Assembly (NCBI GenBank): GCA_029961105.1
Contig: JASBVO010000013.1
Span: 38,965-102,964 of the forward strand
Length of the DNA stretch: 64,000 bases
Direction: 5' to 3'
From: Micrococcus sp.
GTDB taxonomy: Bacteria > Actinomycetota > Actinomycetes > Actinomycetales > Micrococcaceae
Positions 44,177 through 53,368 of this stretch are shown here, in pieces (position 1 is the first letter of the stretch; each line of letters begins with the position of its first letter). The position numbers and the translations under genes are program-made. The notes beneath the pieces are model-generated. The model was not told the DNA's origin. It saw only the letters and a list, made by a program, of their open reading frames with translations, and did not search any database.

Positions 44177-45787
44177 TCACAGCACCTCGAGGAATCCCTC
44201 GATCACCAGTTGCCGTACGGCCGCCGTCAGTGCCCGCTCGGCCTCCGCGTCCAGTTCCAGCAGCCCGGCGACGGCCCCGGTCAGCTGCCCGATGGTGAAC
44301 TGGCCGTCCGCGGCGGAGAGGAAGCCGGCGGTGGCGGTGTCCAGGTGGGCGACCCGGCGGAACCCGCCGCCCTGGCGGGCCAGGATGACCTCGGGGTGGT
44401 CCGCCCCGAAGCGCTGGTGCCTCTCCTCCGTGACGTCCGCCAGGACCCGCACGTGCAGTCCGGGCAGGGGGCGCTCCTCCACCACGTCCCACCGGTCCAC
44501 CGCCTCCCCCCAGGCCGGGCCGAGCGGCCGCTGCAGCTCCCCCGTCAGGGCCTCGGTCCGCACCCGCCCGGCCCGCGGTGCGTCCGGGCGGCGCAGCCAC
44601 AGGTAGCCGAACCCGACGGCGGCCACGCCCCGGGCCGCGAAGTCCGCCAGGTAGCGCCGGTAGCCGGCCGCGTAGGCGTCCGGGTCGTGCTGTTCGGAGG
44701 AGTCCTGCAGCCACGTCTCGGCGTAGCCGGCCGGATCGGCCACGTCGCGCTGGACGAGCCAGGCGTCGGCGCCGTCCGGGATCCAGCCGCGCAGCCGTTC
44801 GTCCCAGCCCCCGTCCGCCTGGTGGATCTCCCAGTTGCCCAGCAGCTGTGCCGTCCCGCCGGGCTCCAGGTGCTCCGGCAGCCGGCGCACGAGGCCGGCG
44901 AGCAGCCGGTCCCCCTCCCGGCCGCCGTCGCGGTAGGTGTTGATGCGGTCCTCGTGGCCTGCGGCCCGCGGGGTGATGACGAACGGCGGGTTGGAGACCA
45001 CCAGGTCGAACCGCTCTCCCGCCACCGGGTCCAGCAGGTCCCCGGACCTCAGGGTGACCCGGCCGCCGGGGGCGAAGGGGTCCTCGTCCGGGTCCAGGCC
45101 CAGGGCCCCGGCGTTGAGCACCAGGTTGAAGGCGGTGAACGCCAGGGCGCGGGCGGACAGGTCCGTGGCCGTGACGTGGTCGGCGTGCGCGAGCAGGTGG
45201 AGGGTCTGGATGCCGCAGCCGACCCCCAGGTCCAGGGCCCGGGCGACCGGCCGGCGGATGACGTTCCCGGCCAGGGTCAGCGAGGCCCGGCCGATGCCCA
45301 GGACATGCCAGGGCGGCAGCACGCTGCGGGTCTGCAACGCGGTCTGGTCGCTCGCGATCCACACCTCGCCCAGGTCGTCGGAGGAGTAGGGCGAGAGGTC
45401 GACGACGGGGTGGACGTGCCCGCCGCGGATCCGGCAGAGCCCCAGCCCGGCGGCGCCGGCGGCCCCCAGGGACGGCAGGGCGGCGTCCAGCGCCCCGGCC
45501 GGCACCGCGTCGCCCAGCATCCAGCAGGACACGACGGCGGCGAGCGCACGCTGGGAGGCTGGGGCGCCGTCGTCGTGCATCACCTGGCCGACGCGCAGCC
45601 GCGCCGGCTCGGCCTGCTCACGCTCCAGTGCGGCGCCGGCCGTCTCGCCGAGCAGGTCCCCGACCGCGTCCGTGGTGTAGGGCAGGGCGCGCAGGTCGGC
45701 CGCGAGACGGGCGATGAGGTCCGCGCCCGGGCCGTACGGCGGCGGTGCCGGCATGGGCTGGTTGAACGGTGGGCGCATCGGGGTCAT
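44177..45787 (-). CDS. Class I SAM-dependent methyltransferase
   Basis: VARALDLGVGCGIQTLHLLAHADHVTATDLSARALAFTAFNLVLNA...FDLVVSNPPFVI. Confidence 0.9.
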   Translation of the reverse strand: MTPMRPPFNQPMPAPPPYGPGADLIARLAADLRALPYTTDAVGDLLGETAGAALEREQAEPARLRVGQVMHDDGAPASQRALAAVVSCWMLGDAVPAGALDAALPSLGAAGAAGLGLCRIRGGHVHPVVDLSPYSSDDLGEVWIASDQTALQTRSVLPPWHVLGIGRASLTLAGNVIRRPVARALDLGVGCGIQTLHLLAHADHVTATDLSARALAFTAFNLVLNAGALGLDPDEDPFAPGGRVTLRSGDLLDPVAGERFDLVVSNPPFVITPRAAGHEDRINTYRDGGREGDRLLAGLVRRLPEHLEPGGTAQLLGNWEIHQADGGWDERLRGWIPDGADAWLVQRDVADPAGYAETWLQDSSEQHDPDAYAAGYRRYLADFAARGVAAVGFGYLWLRRPDAPRAGRVRTEALTGELQRPLGPAWGEAVDRWDVVEERPLPGLHVRVLADVTEERHQRFGADHPEVILARQGGGFRRVAHLDTATAGFLSAADGQFTIGQLTGAVAGLLELDAEAERALTAAVRQLVIEGFLEVL

Positions 45788-45797
45788 GGGTCCATTC

Positions 45798-46685
45798 TCA
45801 CCGGCAGGCCGCGCAGACGCGCGCGGGGTCCGCCTCGGCGCACCCGTCACAGACGGTGTCCAGGGTCTTGCACGAGGGGTCGGCGCAGTTGCGCAGTTCC
45901 GCGGTGGGCGCCCGGCACAGGCTGCAGCGGCCGACCACGGCGGCCTGGTCCGAGAACTCCACGCGCATCCGGCGGTCGAAGACGGCCAGCGAGCCCTCCC
46001 ACAGGCCGGTGTCCCCGAAGGCCTCGCCGTAACGGACGATCCCGCCGTCCAGTTGGTAGACCTCGCCGAAGCCGCGATGGTGCATCAGGGCGGTGAGCAC
46101 CTCGCAACGGACGCCCCCGGTGCAGTAGGTGACCACCGGCTGGTCCTTGAGGTGGTCGTACTTGCCCGAGTCCAGTTCGGCCACGAAGTCCCGCGTGGTG
46201 GTGGTGTCGGGCACGACGGCGCCGCGGAACCGGCCGATCTTCGCCTCCACCGCGTTGCGGCCGTCGAAGAACACCACCGGGGTGCCGGCGGCCTGCTTCT
46301 CGGCGACGAGGCGGTGCAGGGCCTCCGGGGCCAGGTGAGTGCCCGTGTCCCGCACGCCGTCCTCGGTCACCGTGAGCTCCCCGGGGACGTCGAAGGCGAC
46401 CAGCTCGGGGCGCACCTTCACGGAGAGCCGGGGGAAGTCTGCGGCGGAACCGTCCGACCACTTGACCTCCAGGCCGGCGAAGGGCGGGTAGGTCCGGGTG
46501 GTCTTGACGTACTGCTTCACCGCCTCGATCGGCCCGCCGACGGTGCCGTTGATGCCGTGGGGCGCCACGATGATCCGGCCGGTCAGCCCCCAGCGCTCGG
46601 CCAGGGCGTGCTGCCAGAGCCGCACGGCCTCGGGGTCGGTCACGGGGGCGAAACGGTAATAGAGGGCGATCTTGGACTGGCTCAC
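45798..46685 (-). CDS. Rhodanese-domain tRNA uridine hydroxylase (TrhO/YceA family)
   Basis: [64 protein letters not shown]; Cys-rich C-terminus. Confidence 0.92.
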   Translation of the reverse strand: MSQSKIALYYRFAPVTDPEAVRLWQHALAERWGLTGRIIVAPHGINGTVGGPIEAVKQYVKTTRTYPPFAGLEVKWSDGSAADFPRLSVKVRPELVAFDVPGELTVTEDGVRDTGTHLAPEALHRLVAEKQAAGTPVVFFDGRNAVEAKIGRFRGAVVPDTTTTRDFVAELDSGKYDHLKDQPVVTYCTGGVRCEVLTALMHHRGFGEVYQLDGGIVRYGEAFGDTGLWEGSLAVFDRRMRVEFSDQAAVVGRCSLCRAPTAELRNCADPSCKTLDTVCDGCAEADPARVCAACR

Positions 46686-46822
46686 CGCATCAAGGGTAGT
46701 GCGGGGCCGGCGGGCGGTTGCCAGCCGGGCGCGCAGGGCGCAGACTACCCACGAGTGACGTTTTGGTCAGGATCTCCGGTCCGCTCGTGCGGTCCCCCGA
46801 CGTCACGGGCTAGTCTCTTGCC

Positions 46823-47536
46823 ATGACTTCTGCCCTGAACGACGCTCTGGTCAGCACCTGGGTCACCGGCTGGTCCCGGTGCCGTCACTACGAGGTACGC
46901 CACGACGGCCCCGTCCACGCCTCCCTGCGCACGGGGCACCAGTCCACGGACGGCCAGGACTGGGAGTACGTCCTCGCCAATCCGGACCAGGATGCGCTGA
47001 GGGCGGCCTCGGCCGAGGTCCAGGAGCACCCCGGCCGGCTGCTGACCGTGGTCGGCGCCACCCCCGCCATCCCGGACGGCGTGCCGCTGAAGCGCGTCTC
47101 CGCGGGCGAGAAGCTCATGGTGGTGGACATGACCGGCCAGGACGTCGAGGCGCCGATCGTGCCCGAGGAGTTCGAGGCCACCGTCGAGCGCAACCAGCCG
47201 GACTGGTTCCGGCTCACCATCACCACCTCCGACGAGCACACCGCCGGCGCCGGTGCGGTGGCCGCCCGCGGCCGGGTGGCCGCCGTGAACGGCTACGCCG
47301 TGTTCGACCGGATCTGGACCTCCCCCGAGTTCCGGCGCCAGGGCCTCGGCTCGCTGGTGATGCGCTACCTGGCCTCGCTCGCCCTCGAGCACGATGTCCA
47401 GGAGGGCCTGTTGGTGGCCGGCGCCGAGGGGCAGGCCCTGTACGGGCACCTGGGCTGGACCGAGCTCGCCGACGTCACCGTCTTCGGTGCCCTCGAGGAC
47501 CACACCGAGAACCCCTCCCACTCGGACGCCAGCTGA
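46823..47536 (+). CDS. GNAT family N-acetyltransferase
   Basis: YAVFDRIWTSPEFRRQGLGSLVMRYLASLALEHDVQEGLLVAGAEGQALYGHLGW. Confidence 0.9.
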   Translation: MTSALNDALVSTWVTGWSRCRHYEVRHDGPVHASLRTGHQSTDGQDWEYVLANPDQDALRAASAEVQEHPGRLLTVVGATPAIPDGVPLKRVSAGEKLMVVDMTGQDVEAPIVPEEFEATVERNQPDWFRLTITTSDEHTAGAGAVAARGRVAAVNGYAVFDRIWTSPEFRRQGLGSLVMRYLASLALEHDVQEGLLVAGAEGQALYGHLGWTELADVTVFGALEDHTENPSHSDAS

Positions 47537-47619
47537 GCCCTGGAGTCCGGACCGACGATCCCCGGGATGCCGAGAACCTGTCCCGGGCCCTGGGGCGGCC
47601 AGCAGTCCCCGCCCAGCTG

Positions 47620-49965
47620 GTGCACGTCCGGTACCTGCCGGAGCGTCCGGCGCGCACCGAACCGTGGCCCGAGGGGACGCCCGCGGGGCTGATGCAGGCC
47701 TTCGGCGGCTCCGGGGTGCTCGAGCCGTGGCAGCACCAGGTCGAGGCCGCCGGACTGGCCGCCGCCGGGCGCCACGTCGTGCTGGCCACCGGCACCGCCT
47801 CGGGCAAGTCCCTCGGCTACCAGCTCGCCGCCGGCACGGCCCTGGCCGAGGACCCGGCCGGGACCGTGCTGTACCTCTCCCCCACCAAGGCCCTCGCCGC
47901 GGACCAGCTCGTGGCCTGGCGGGCCCTGGCCCGGGACGGCGCCGGCTGGCTGCGTCCGTCCCCCTATGACGGGGACACCGCCCCGGCCGACCGCGCCTGG
48001 GCCCGGGACCACGCCAACGTGCTGCTGACCAACCCGGACATGCTGCACGTCGGGATCCTGCCGCACCATGAGCGCTGGGGCCGGTTCTTCCGCCGGCTGC
48101 GCTACGTCATCGTGGACGAGGCGCACGTGTACCGGGGCGTCTTCGGCTCGCACGTGGCGGTGCTGCTGCGCCGGCTGGCGCGGGTCTGCGCGCACTACGG
48201 GTCCGGGCCCGACGGCGCCGGCCCGGTGTTCATCGGCGCCTCGGCCACCAGCGCGGACCCGGCGGGGTCGTTCTCCCGGCTGATCGGTGCCGAGGCGGTG
48301 GCCGTCACCGAGGACGCCTCGCCCCACGGCGCGGTGACGGTCGGGTTCTGGGAGCCGGAGCTGACGGACGCCCGCGGGGAGAACGGTGCCCCGGTGCGCC
48401 GTTCGGCCACCGCGGAGTCGGCCGGCATGATGGCCGACCTCGCGGTGGCCGGCACCCGCACCATCGCCTTCATCCGCTCCCGCCGCGGGGCCGAGGCCAT
48501 GGCCTCGGCGGCCAAGCGCGAGCTGGCCGAGGTAGACCCGTCCCTCCCGCCGCGGGTGGCCGCCTACCGCGCCGGGTACCTGCCGGAGGAACGCCGGGAG
48601 GTGGAGACCGCCCTGCGCACGGGCCGGCTGCTGGGCGTGGCCTCCACGCCGGCGCTGGAACTCGGCATCGACATCGCCGGGCTGGACGCGGTGCTGGTGG
48701 CCGGCTGGCCCGGCACCCGGGCCTCGTTCTTCCAGCAGGTCGGCCGCGCGGGCCGGGCCGGGCAGGAGTCCGTGGCCGTGTACGTGGCCGGCGACGACCC
48801 GCTGGACACCTTCGTGGTGCACCACCCGGAGGCGGTGTTCGAGCTCGCCGTGGAGGACTCGGTCACGGACCCGTCCAACCCGCACATCCTGGCCCCCCAC
48901 CTGTGCGCCGCGGCCGCCGAGCTGCCCCTGGTCCCGGACGGCCTGGCGGCCTTCGGGGAGCCGGGCACGGTGCGCGGCCTCGTGGACGAGCTCGTGGACC
49001 AGGGCTACCTGCGACGCCGGCCGGCCGGCTGGTTCTGGACCCATCCCGAGCACGCGGCGGCCCTGGTGTCCCTGCGGGACGACGGGGGCGGCCCGGTGGA
49101 CATCATCGACGCGGAGACCGGGGCGCTGCTGGGCACCATGGGCTCGCCGCAGACCCACTACCAGGCCCACCCCGAGGCGGTGTACGTCCACCAGGACCGG
49201 ACCTACCTGGTGGAGGACCTGGACGAGGACGCCCATGCGGTCCTGGTGACACGGGCCTGGCCGGACTACTACACCCAGGCCCGGGACATCACTGAGATCG
49301 AGATCCTGGACACCGTCCGCCGCCGCGACGGCGGGGAGCTGCAGTGGTGCACGGGGCCGGTGAAGGTCACCACCCAGGTGGTCTCCTTCCAGCGCAAGGC
49401 CCTGGTCTCCGGTGAGGTGCTCGGCGAGGAGCCGCTGGAACTGGCGGCCCGTGAGCTGTTCACCACCGCGGTGTGGTTCCACTGTCCCTCCGAGCAACTG
49501 GTGGCCGCCGGACTGACCATGGACCGGCTGCCCGGGGCCCTGCACGCCGCCGAGCACGCGATGATCGGCCTGCTGCCGCTGGTGGCCTCCAACGACCGCT
49601 GGGACATCGGTGGCGTGTCCATGGCACTGCATCCGGACACGGGCGAGCCCTCGGTGTTCGTCTACGACGGCCATCCCGGTGGCGCGGGCTTCGCCGAGCG
49701 GGGGTTCGCCCAGGCGGAGGTCTGGCTCCGGGCCACCCTGGACACGGTCCGGTCCTGTTCCTGCACCGAGGGCTGCCCGTCCTGCGTGCAGTCCCCCAAG
49801 TGCGGAAACCGCAACAACCCCCTGGACAAGGAGGGCGCGGCCACGCTGCTGGAGTTCGTCCTGGGCCGGTTGCGCGGTCACCCCGTCGAGGAGGCCCTCG
49901 AAGAGGCCGGGGGCGGGCCGGCCCGGGAGGCGCCCTCGGCGGGCCAGGGCAGCGGCGAGGGGTAG
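47620..49965 (+). CDS. DEAD/DEAH box helicase with DUF1998-type C-terminus
   Basis: VLATGTASGKSLGYQLA, YVIVDEAHVYRG, GWPGTRASFFQQVGRAGRAGQ, CSCTEGCPSCVQSPKCGNRNNPLDKEGA; start uncertain (frame open upstream). Confidence 0.93.
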   Translation: MHVRYLPERPARTEPWPEGTPAGLMQAFGGSGVLEPWQHQVEAAGLAAAGRHVVLATGTASGKSLGYQLAAGTALAEDPAGTVLYLSPTKALAADQLVAWRALARDGAGWLRPSPYDGDTAPADRAWARDHANVLLTNPDMLHVGILPHHERWGRFFRRLRYVIVDEAHVYRGVFGSHVAVLLRRLARVCAHYGSGPDGAGPVFIGASATSADPAGSFSRLIGAEAVAVTEDASPHGAVTVGFWEPELTDARGENGAPVRRSATAESAGMMADLAVAGTRTIAFIRSRRGAEAMASAAKRELAEVDPSLPPRVAAYRAGYLPEERREVETALRTGRLLGVASTPALELGIDIAGLDAVLVAGWPGTRASFFQQVGRAGRAGQESVAVYVAGDDPLDTFVVHHPEAVFELAVEDSVTDPSNPHILAPHLCAAAAELPLVPDGLAAFGEPGTVRGLVDELVDQGYLRRRPAGWFWTHPEHAAALVSLRDDGGGPVDIIDAETGALLGTMGSPQTHYQAHPEAVYVHQDRTYLVEDLDEDAHAVLVTRAWPDYYTQARDITEIEILDTVRRRDGGELQWCTGPVKVTTQVVSFQRKALVSGEVLGEEPLELAARELFTTAVWFHCPSEQLVAAGLTMDRLPGALHAAEHAMIGLLPLVASNDRWDIGGVSMALHPDTGEPSVFVYDGHPGGAGFAERGFAQAEVWLRATLDTVRSCSCTEGCPSCVQSPKCGNRNNPLDKEGAATLLEFVLGRLRGHPVEEALEEAGGGPAREAPSAGQGSGEG

Positions 49966-50246
49966 CGGGTCCGTACCAGGACGGAACCGCCGGCGGCCAT
50001 CGAGCACTCGGTGACCCGTCCGCCGTGGCGGCCGGCGACCTGACCGGCGAGCGCGCAGGGATCGGCGGTGACCAGTCCGCGCGCTGCGTCCGCCGCCGCC
50101 AGGGCGGCGAGGTCTGCGGCGGCCGAGGCCCGGGCCGCTGCGACGGCGGCCGTGCCCAGCGCGGCAGCGCCGGCCGCCAGGACCAGGGCCACGAACACGG
50201 TGAGCAGCACCGTCACCGCGCCGGCGCCCCGGTCCGCGGCCCTCAC
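49878..50246 (-). CDS. TadE/TadG-like (Rv3654c-type) Flp pilus-assembly protein
   Basis: RAADRGAGAVTVLLTVFVALVLAAGAAALGTAAVAAARASAAADLAALAAADAARG; GTG overlaps upstream stop. Confidence 0.78.
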   Translation of the reverse strand: MRAADRGAGAVTVLLTVFVALVLAAGAAALGTAAVAAARASAAADLAALAAADAARGLVTADPCALAGQVAGRHGGRVTECSMAAGGSVLVRTRYPSPLPWPAEGASRAGPPPASSRASSTG

Positions 50247-50626
50247 CGCACCCCCGCGGGCGGCACGATCCACTGGTCCGGGGCGTGGGCGGTGGCCTGG
50301 AGTTCCCAGCCGTCCCACCAGGCCAGCGGGCCGGGCGGGGTGTGGGCGACCGTCACGGTGACCCAGCCGGTGCTGCGGGAGCTGTTCAGCCGGGCACCGT
50401 CCCCGGCCATGCGACGGGCCGTGTCCACGGCCCGGGCATCGGATTCCCCGCGGGCCAGCTGGCGCACGGTGGCAGCCGCCGCCTCCTCGAGGCGGATCTG
50501 CTGCAGCGTGGCCGCCCCGGCCAGCAGGGCCCCGGCCAGGACGACGGCGGCGGCCGGCAGCAGCACGGCGTACTCGGCGGTGACAGATCCCCGGTCGGCC
50601 GGCGCTGGATGCGGTGATGGATCCAT
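50243..50626 (-). CDS. TadE family protein
   Basis: DRGSVTAEYAVLLPAAAVVLAGALLAGAATLQQIRLEEAAAATVRQLARGE. Confidence 0.85.
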   Translation of the reverse strand: MDPSPHPAPADRGSVTAEYAVLLPAAAVVLAGALLAGAATLQQIRLEEAAAATVRQLARGESDARAVDTARRMAGDGARLNSSRSTGWVTVTVAHTPPGPLAWWDGWELQATAHAPDQWIVPPAGVR

Positions 50627-50638
50627 GGTGTCCTCCTG

Positions 50639-50693
50639 GGCTGCGGCTCCGGGGCCCTCCGGCGCGGGGGTGGCGCCGGAGGGCCCCGCAGCC
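50639..50693 (-). promoter_or_regulatory. Very stable intercistronic hairpin between pilin gene and tadE
   Basis: GGCTGCGG[CTCCGG]GGCCCTCCGGCGC-loop-GCGCCGGAGGGCCCCGCAGCC: 21-bp stem with one 6-nt bulge. Confidence 0.85.
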
Positions 50694-50706
50694 TGGGGGC
50701 GGTGGG

Positions 50707-50940
50707 TCAGCCGAAGCTGAGGGCGTTCTTGACGATGTCCAGCAGCAGGCCCTTGACGTCGGTGCCGGCCAGGACGACGGCGAGCACTCCGGCGAAGCCC
50801 ACGGCGGCGAGGGTGACGATGCCGTACTCGGCGGTCTGGGCCCCGGTCTCGTCGGACCAGTCGAGGCCGGGGGCGGCGTCCCGGTCTGCGGTTGGGGCGG
50901 TAGTCGGGGCTTCGGTCTCGGTGGTGGATGAAGGGTTCAT
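50707..50940 (-). CDS. DUF4244/Flp-type pilin
   Basis: SDETGAQTAEYGIVTLAAVGFAGVLAVVLAGTDVKGLLLDIVKNAL. Confidence 0.87.
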   Translation of the reverse strand: MNPSSTTETEAPTTAPTADRDAAPGLDWSDETGAQTAEYGIVTLAAVGFAGVLAVVLAGTDVKGLLLDIVKNALSFG

Positions 50941-51094
50941 GGTGTCTCCTCGGGTGATTCGTGGTGGATGGGACAGACGAGTGCTTCGGCCGCCCGTTCC
51001 CAGCCTGCTGGCCCGGACTGCGGCGTGGGGCCGGAGGGGTGCCGCTTCTGGACGGCGGGCGGTCATCGGTGCGGTGTGGAGGACCGGGCAGGTC

Positions 51095-51499
51095 CTAGGG
51101 AAGCAGCGCCAGCACCAGGGGGACGATGCCCAGGCACAGGAACGAGGGCAACTGGCACAGCCCGAGGGGAAGCACCAGCCGGGTGCCCAGTTCGGCGGCG
51201 CGTTGCTCGGCCCGGCGGCGACGGCTCCGCCGCAGGGAGGTCGCCGTGGACCGCAGCAGTTCCGCGGTCGGGGCCCCGGTCAGGTGGGCGAAGCGCAGTT
51301 CCCGGGCCAGTTCCTGCAGGTCGGGGTCCGAACTCGCCCAGGCCTCGTCCCAGTCCACGCCGACCCGCAGCAGGGCGGCGACCCGGCACAGCGGCGCGGC
51401 TCCCGGCAGGTGTGCCCCCAGCAGGTCCAGGGCGGGCACGAGCCCCTGCCCGCTCTCCAGCAGTCCGGCCAGCAGGTCCAGGGCCAGTGCGGCGTCCAT
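51095..51499 (-). CDS. Type II secretion/TadC-like membrane protein
   Basis: Short T2SSF-like protein between tadB-like and pilin genes; C-terminal hydrophobic segment. Confidence 0.75.
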   Translation of the reverse strand: MDAALALDLLAGLLESGQGLVPALDLLGAHLPGAAPLCRVAALLRVGVDWDEAWASSDPDLQELARELRFAHLTGAPTAELLRSTATSLRRSRRRRAEQRAAELGTRLVLPLGLCQLPSFLCLGIVPLVLALLP

Positions 51500-52131
51500 C
51501 AGGTGCCGTCCTCGGCACGGCGCGCCAGCGCGCGGGTCCAGAGGTGACCGACGACGGCGAGCGCCACGCCGGTGCCCACCACGAGCCAGCCCAGCGGCCC
51601 GGTCAGCAGGTCCGTCGGCGGGGCCCCGACGAGCGCGGACAGTCCCAGGCCGGCCACGGGCAGCAGGCCGAGCAGCCGGGCCGTGGACCGCGGTCCCGCC
51701 GAGGCCGCCTCCCGGGCCTGGTGGGCGTCCTGCCCGTCCTCGAGCGCATCGGCGAGCCGGTCCAGCAGCCCGGCCAGGGGAACCCCTGCCTCACGCGATA
51801 CCGCCAGGCAGCCGGCGAGTTGTTGCCAGTGGCGTTGCTCCCCCGGCCCGGGGGCGTCGTGCCACGGCGGCCGGCCCAGCAGGACGGTGGCGTCGGCGTC
51901 CGCGAGGGCGTGGTGCAGGCAGCAGGCGGGGTGCCGGTTCCCGGTCCGGCAGGGCTCGTGGAGTCCGGCCAGTTCGGCCCAGAGGCCCTCGGGCCGCCGA
52001 CCGGCCTGCAACAGGGCCGCGGACTGGCGCAGCAGCGTGATGAAGTCCTCCGCCTGGCGTTCGCGCCGCCGTCGCGCCCTGCCGGGAAGCCATCCCGGCA
52101 GGCGTCCGGCGAGCTCAGCGGCCCAGCGCAT
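51499..52131 (-). CDS. TadB-like membrane protein
   Basis: AEDFITLLRQSAALLQAGRRPEGLWAEL...REAGVPLAGLLDRLADALE plus TM pair; tad context. Confidence 0.78.
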   Translation of the reverse strand: MRWAAELAGRLPGWLPGRARRRRERQAEDFITLLRQSAALLQAGRRPEGLWAELAGLHEPCRTGNRHPACCLHHALADADATVLLGRPPWHDAPGPGEQRHWQQLAGCLAVSREAGVPLAGLLDRLADALEDGQDAHQAREAASAGPRSTARLLGLLPVAGLGLSALVGAPPTDLLTGPLGWLVVGTGVALAVVGHLWTRALARRAEDGT

Positions 52132-53368
52132 GGCGACCACCGCCCCGGCCTGCCCCCACCGCGGAGGAGCCCGCCAGTGACTCCAGCGCGTCCAGTCCCG
52201 GGCCGAAGCACAGACCGTCCGTCGTGGCGGTGACGGCGGGCACGACGGTCAGGATCCGGCCCGCCGAATCCGCCGGCCGGTCCAGGACGGCCAGTTCCAC
52301 GGGCCGGCGGCCGGCGGCGGTGCGCTCGACGTGCAGGACGGCGTCGACCGCGCTGGCCGCCTGCAGGGCCGTCGCCTCGGGGCTGAGCCCGGCCAGCGCG
52401 CCCATGGCCTGGAGCCGGGCGGGGACGTCGTGGGCGGAGTTGGCGTGGAGCGTGCCGGCCGCGCCACGGTGGCCGGTGTTCATGGCCGCCAGGAAGTCGG
52501 CCACCTCGGCGCCGCGGCACTCCCCCACCACGAGCCGGTCGGGTCGCATCCGCAGGGCCTGGCGGACGAGGTCGGCGAGGGTCACCGAGCCGGCCCCCTC
52601 TGCGTTTCCACCGCGGGCCTGCAGGGAGACGACATGCCCGTGGTCCGGCCGCAGCTCGCGGGTGTCCTCCACGGTGATGATGCGTTCACCGGCGGGGACC
52701 TCGGCGAGCAGTGCGCTGAGCAACGTGGTCTTGCCCGATCCGGTGGCTCCGCTGATGAGCAGGTTGGCCCGCACCGCCAGCACGTGGCGCAGCACGGACA
52801 GCCACCGCTCGCCGTGGGGCCACCGCGCCGCCAGCCGGTCCAGCGCCGGTGGCTCGGAGGCGGCCAGGCGCACGCTGATCTGGGGCCCGCCGGCCGCGAT
52901 CGGCGGCAGCACCGCGTGCACCCGGGTGCCGGCCACCTGGGCGTCCCCGTAGGGCTGGCCCTCGTCCAGGCGTCGCCCACCCTGGGCCAGCAGCCGAACC
53001 GCCAGCTGGCGGGCCTCGGCCGGGGGCAGGGTGTGGCCGGTGCGCTGCAGGCCCTCGGGTCCGTCCGTCCACACGTCGCCGGCCGCATCGACCAGGACGT
53101 CGGTGACGCCGGGGCGGCGCGCGGGCTCCGCCAGCGGCCCGAGACCGGTGAGACCGTCGGCCAGTGCCGTCATCTGGCGCGAGGCCTCCTCCGGCGTGTG
53201 GACGGGCAGGTGCCGGCGGACCGCCTCGCCGAGCAGCTCCGGGGGCAGGCCCACCCCGCCGGTGCCGTCCCGCCGGCCGGACCCCGCCACGCGGGAGGCC
53301 AGCCAGCGGCGGGCCGTCTCCTGCCGGGAGGGCGACGGCGGCCGCGACGGCGCCCAGCCCCGGGTCAC
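52115..53368 (-). CDS. tadA: TadA/CpaF family ATPase
   Basis: NLLISGATGSGKTTLLSALLAEVPAGERIITVEDTRELRPDHGHVVSLQARGGN...RPDRLVVGECRGAEVADFLAAMNTGHRGAAGTLHAN; GTG overlaps upstream stop. Confidence 0.95.
   Translation of the reverse strand: MTRGWAPSRPPSPSRQETARRWLASRVAGSGRRDGTGGVGLPPELLGEAVRRHLPVHTPEEASRQMTALADGLTGLGPLAEPARRPGVTDVLVDAAGDVWTDGPEGLQRTGHTLPPAEARQLAVRLLAQGGRRLDEGQPYGDAQVAGTRVHAVLPPIAAGGPQISVRLAASEPPALDRLAARWPHGERWLSVLRHVLAVRANLLISGATGSGKTTLLSALLAEVPAGERIITVEDTRELRPDHGHVVSLQARGGNAEGAGSVTLADLVRQALRMRPDRLVVGECRGAEVADFLAAMNTGHRGAAGTLHANSAHDVPARLQAMGALAGLSPEATALQAASAVDAVLHVERTAAGRRPVELAVLDRPADSAGRILTVVPAVTATTDGLCFGPGLDALESLAGSSAVGAGRGGGRHALGR

Noticed and set aside
46741-46820. GTGACG...CGTCAC arms upstream of the GNAT gene as another copy of the men-associated palindrome
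   Set aside because: Arms are only 6 bp and lack the CTCCCGGGTCRCMAACG core.
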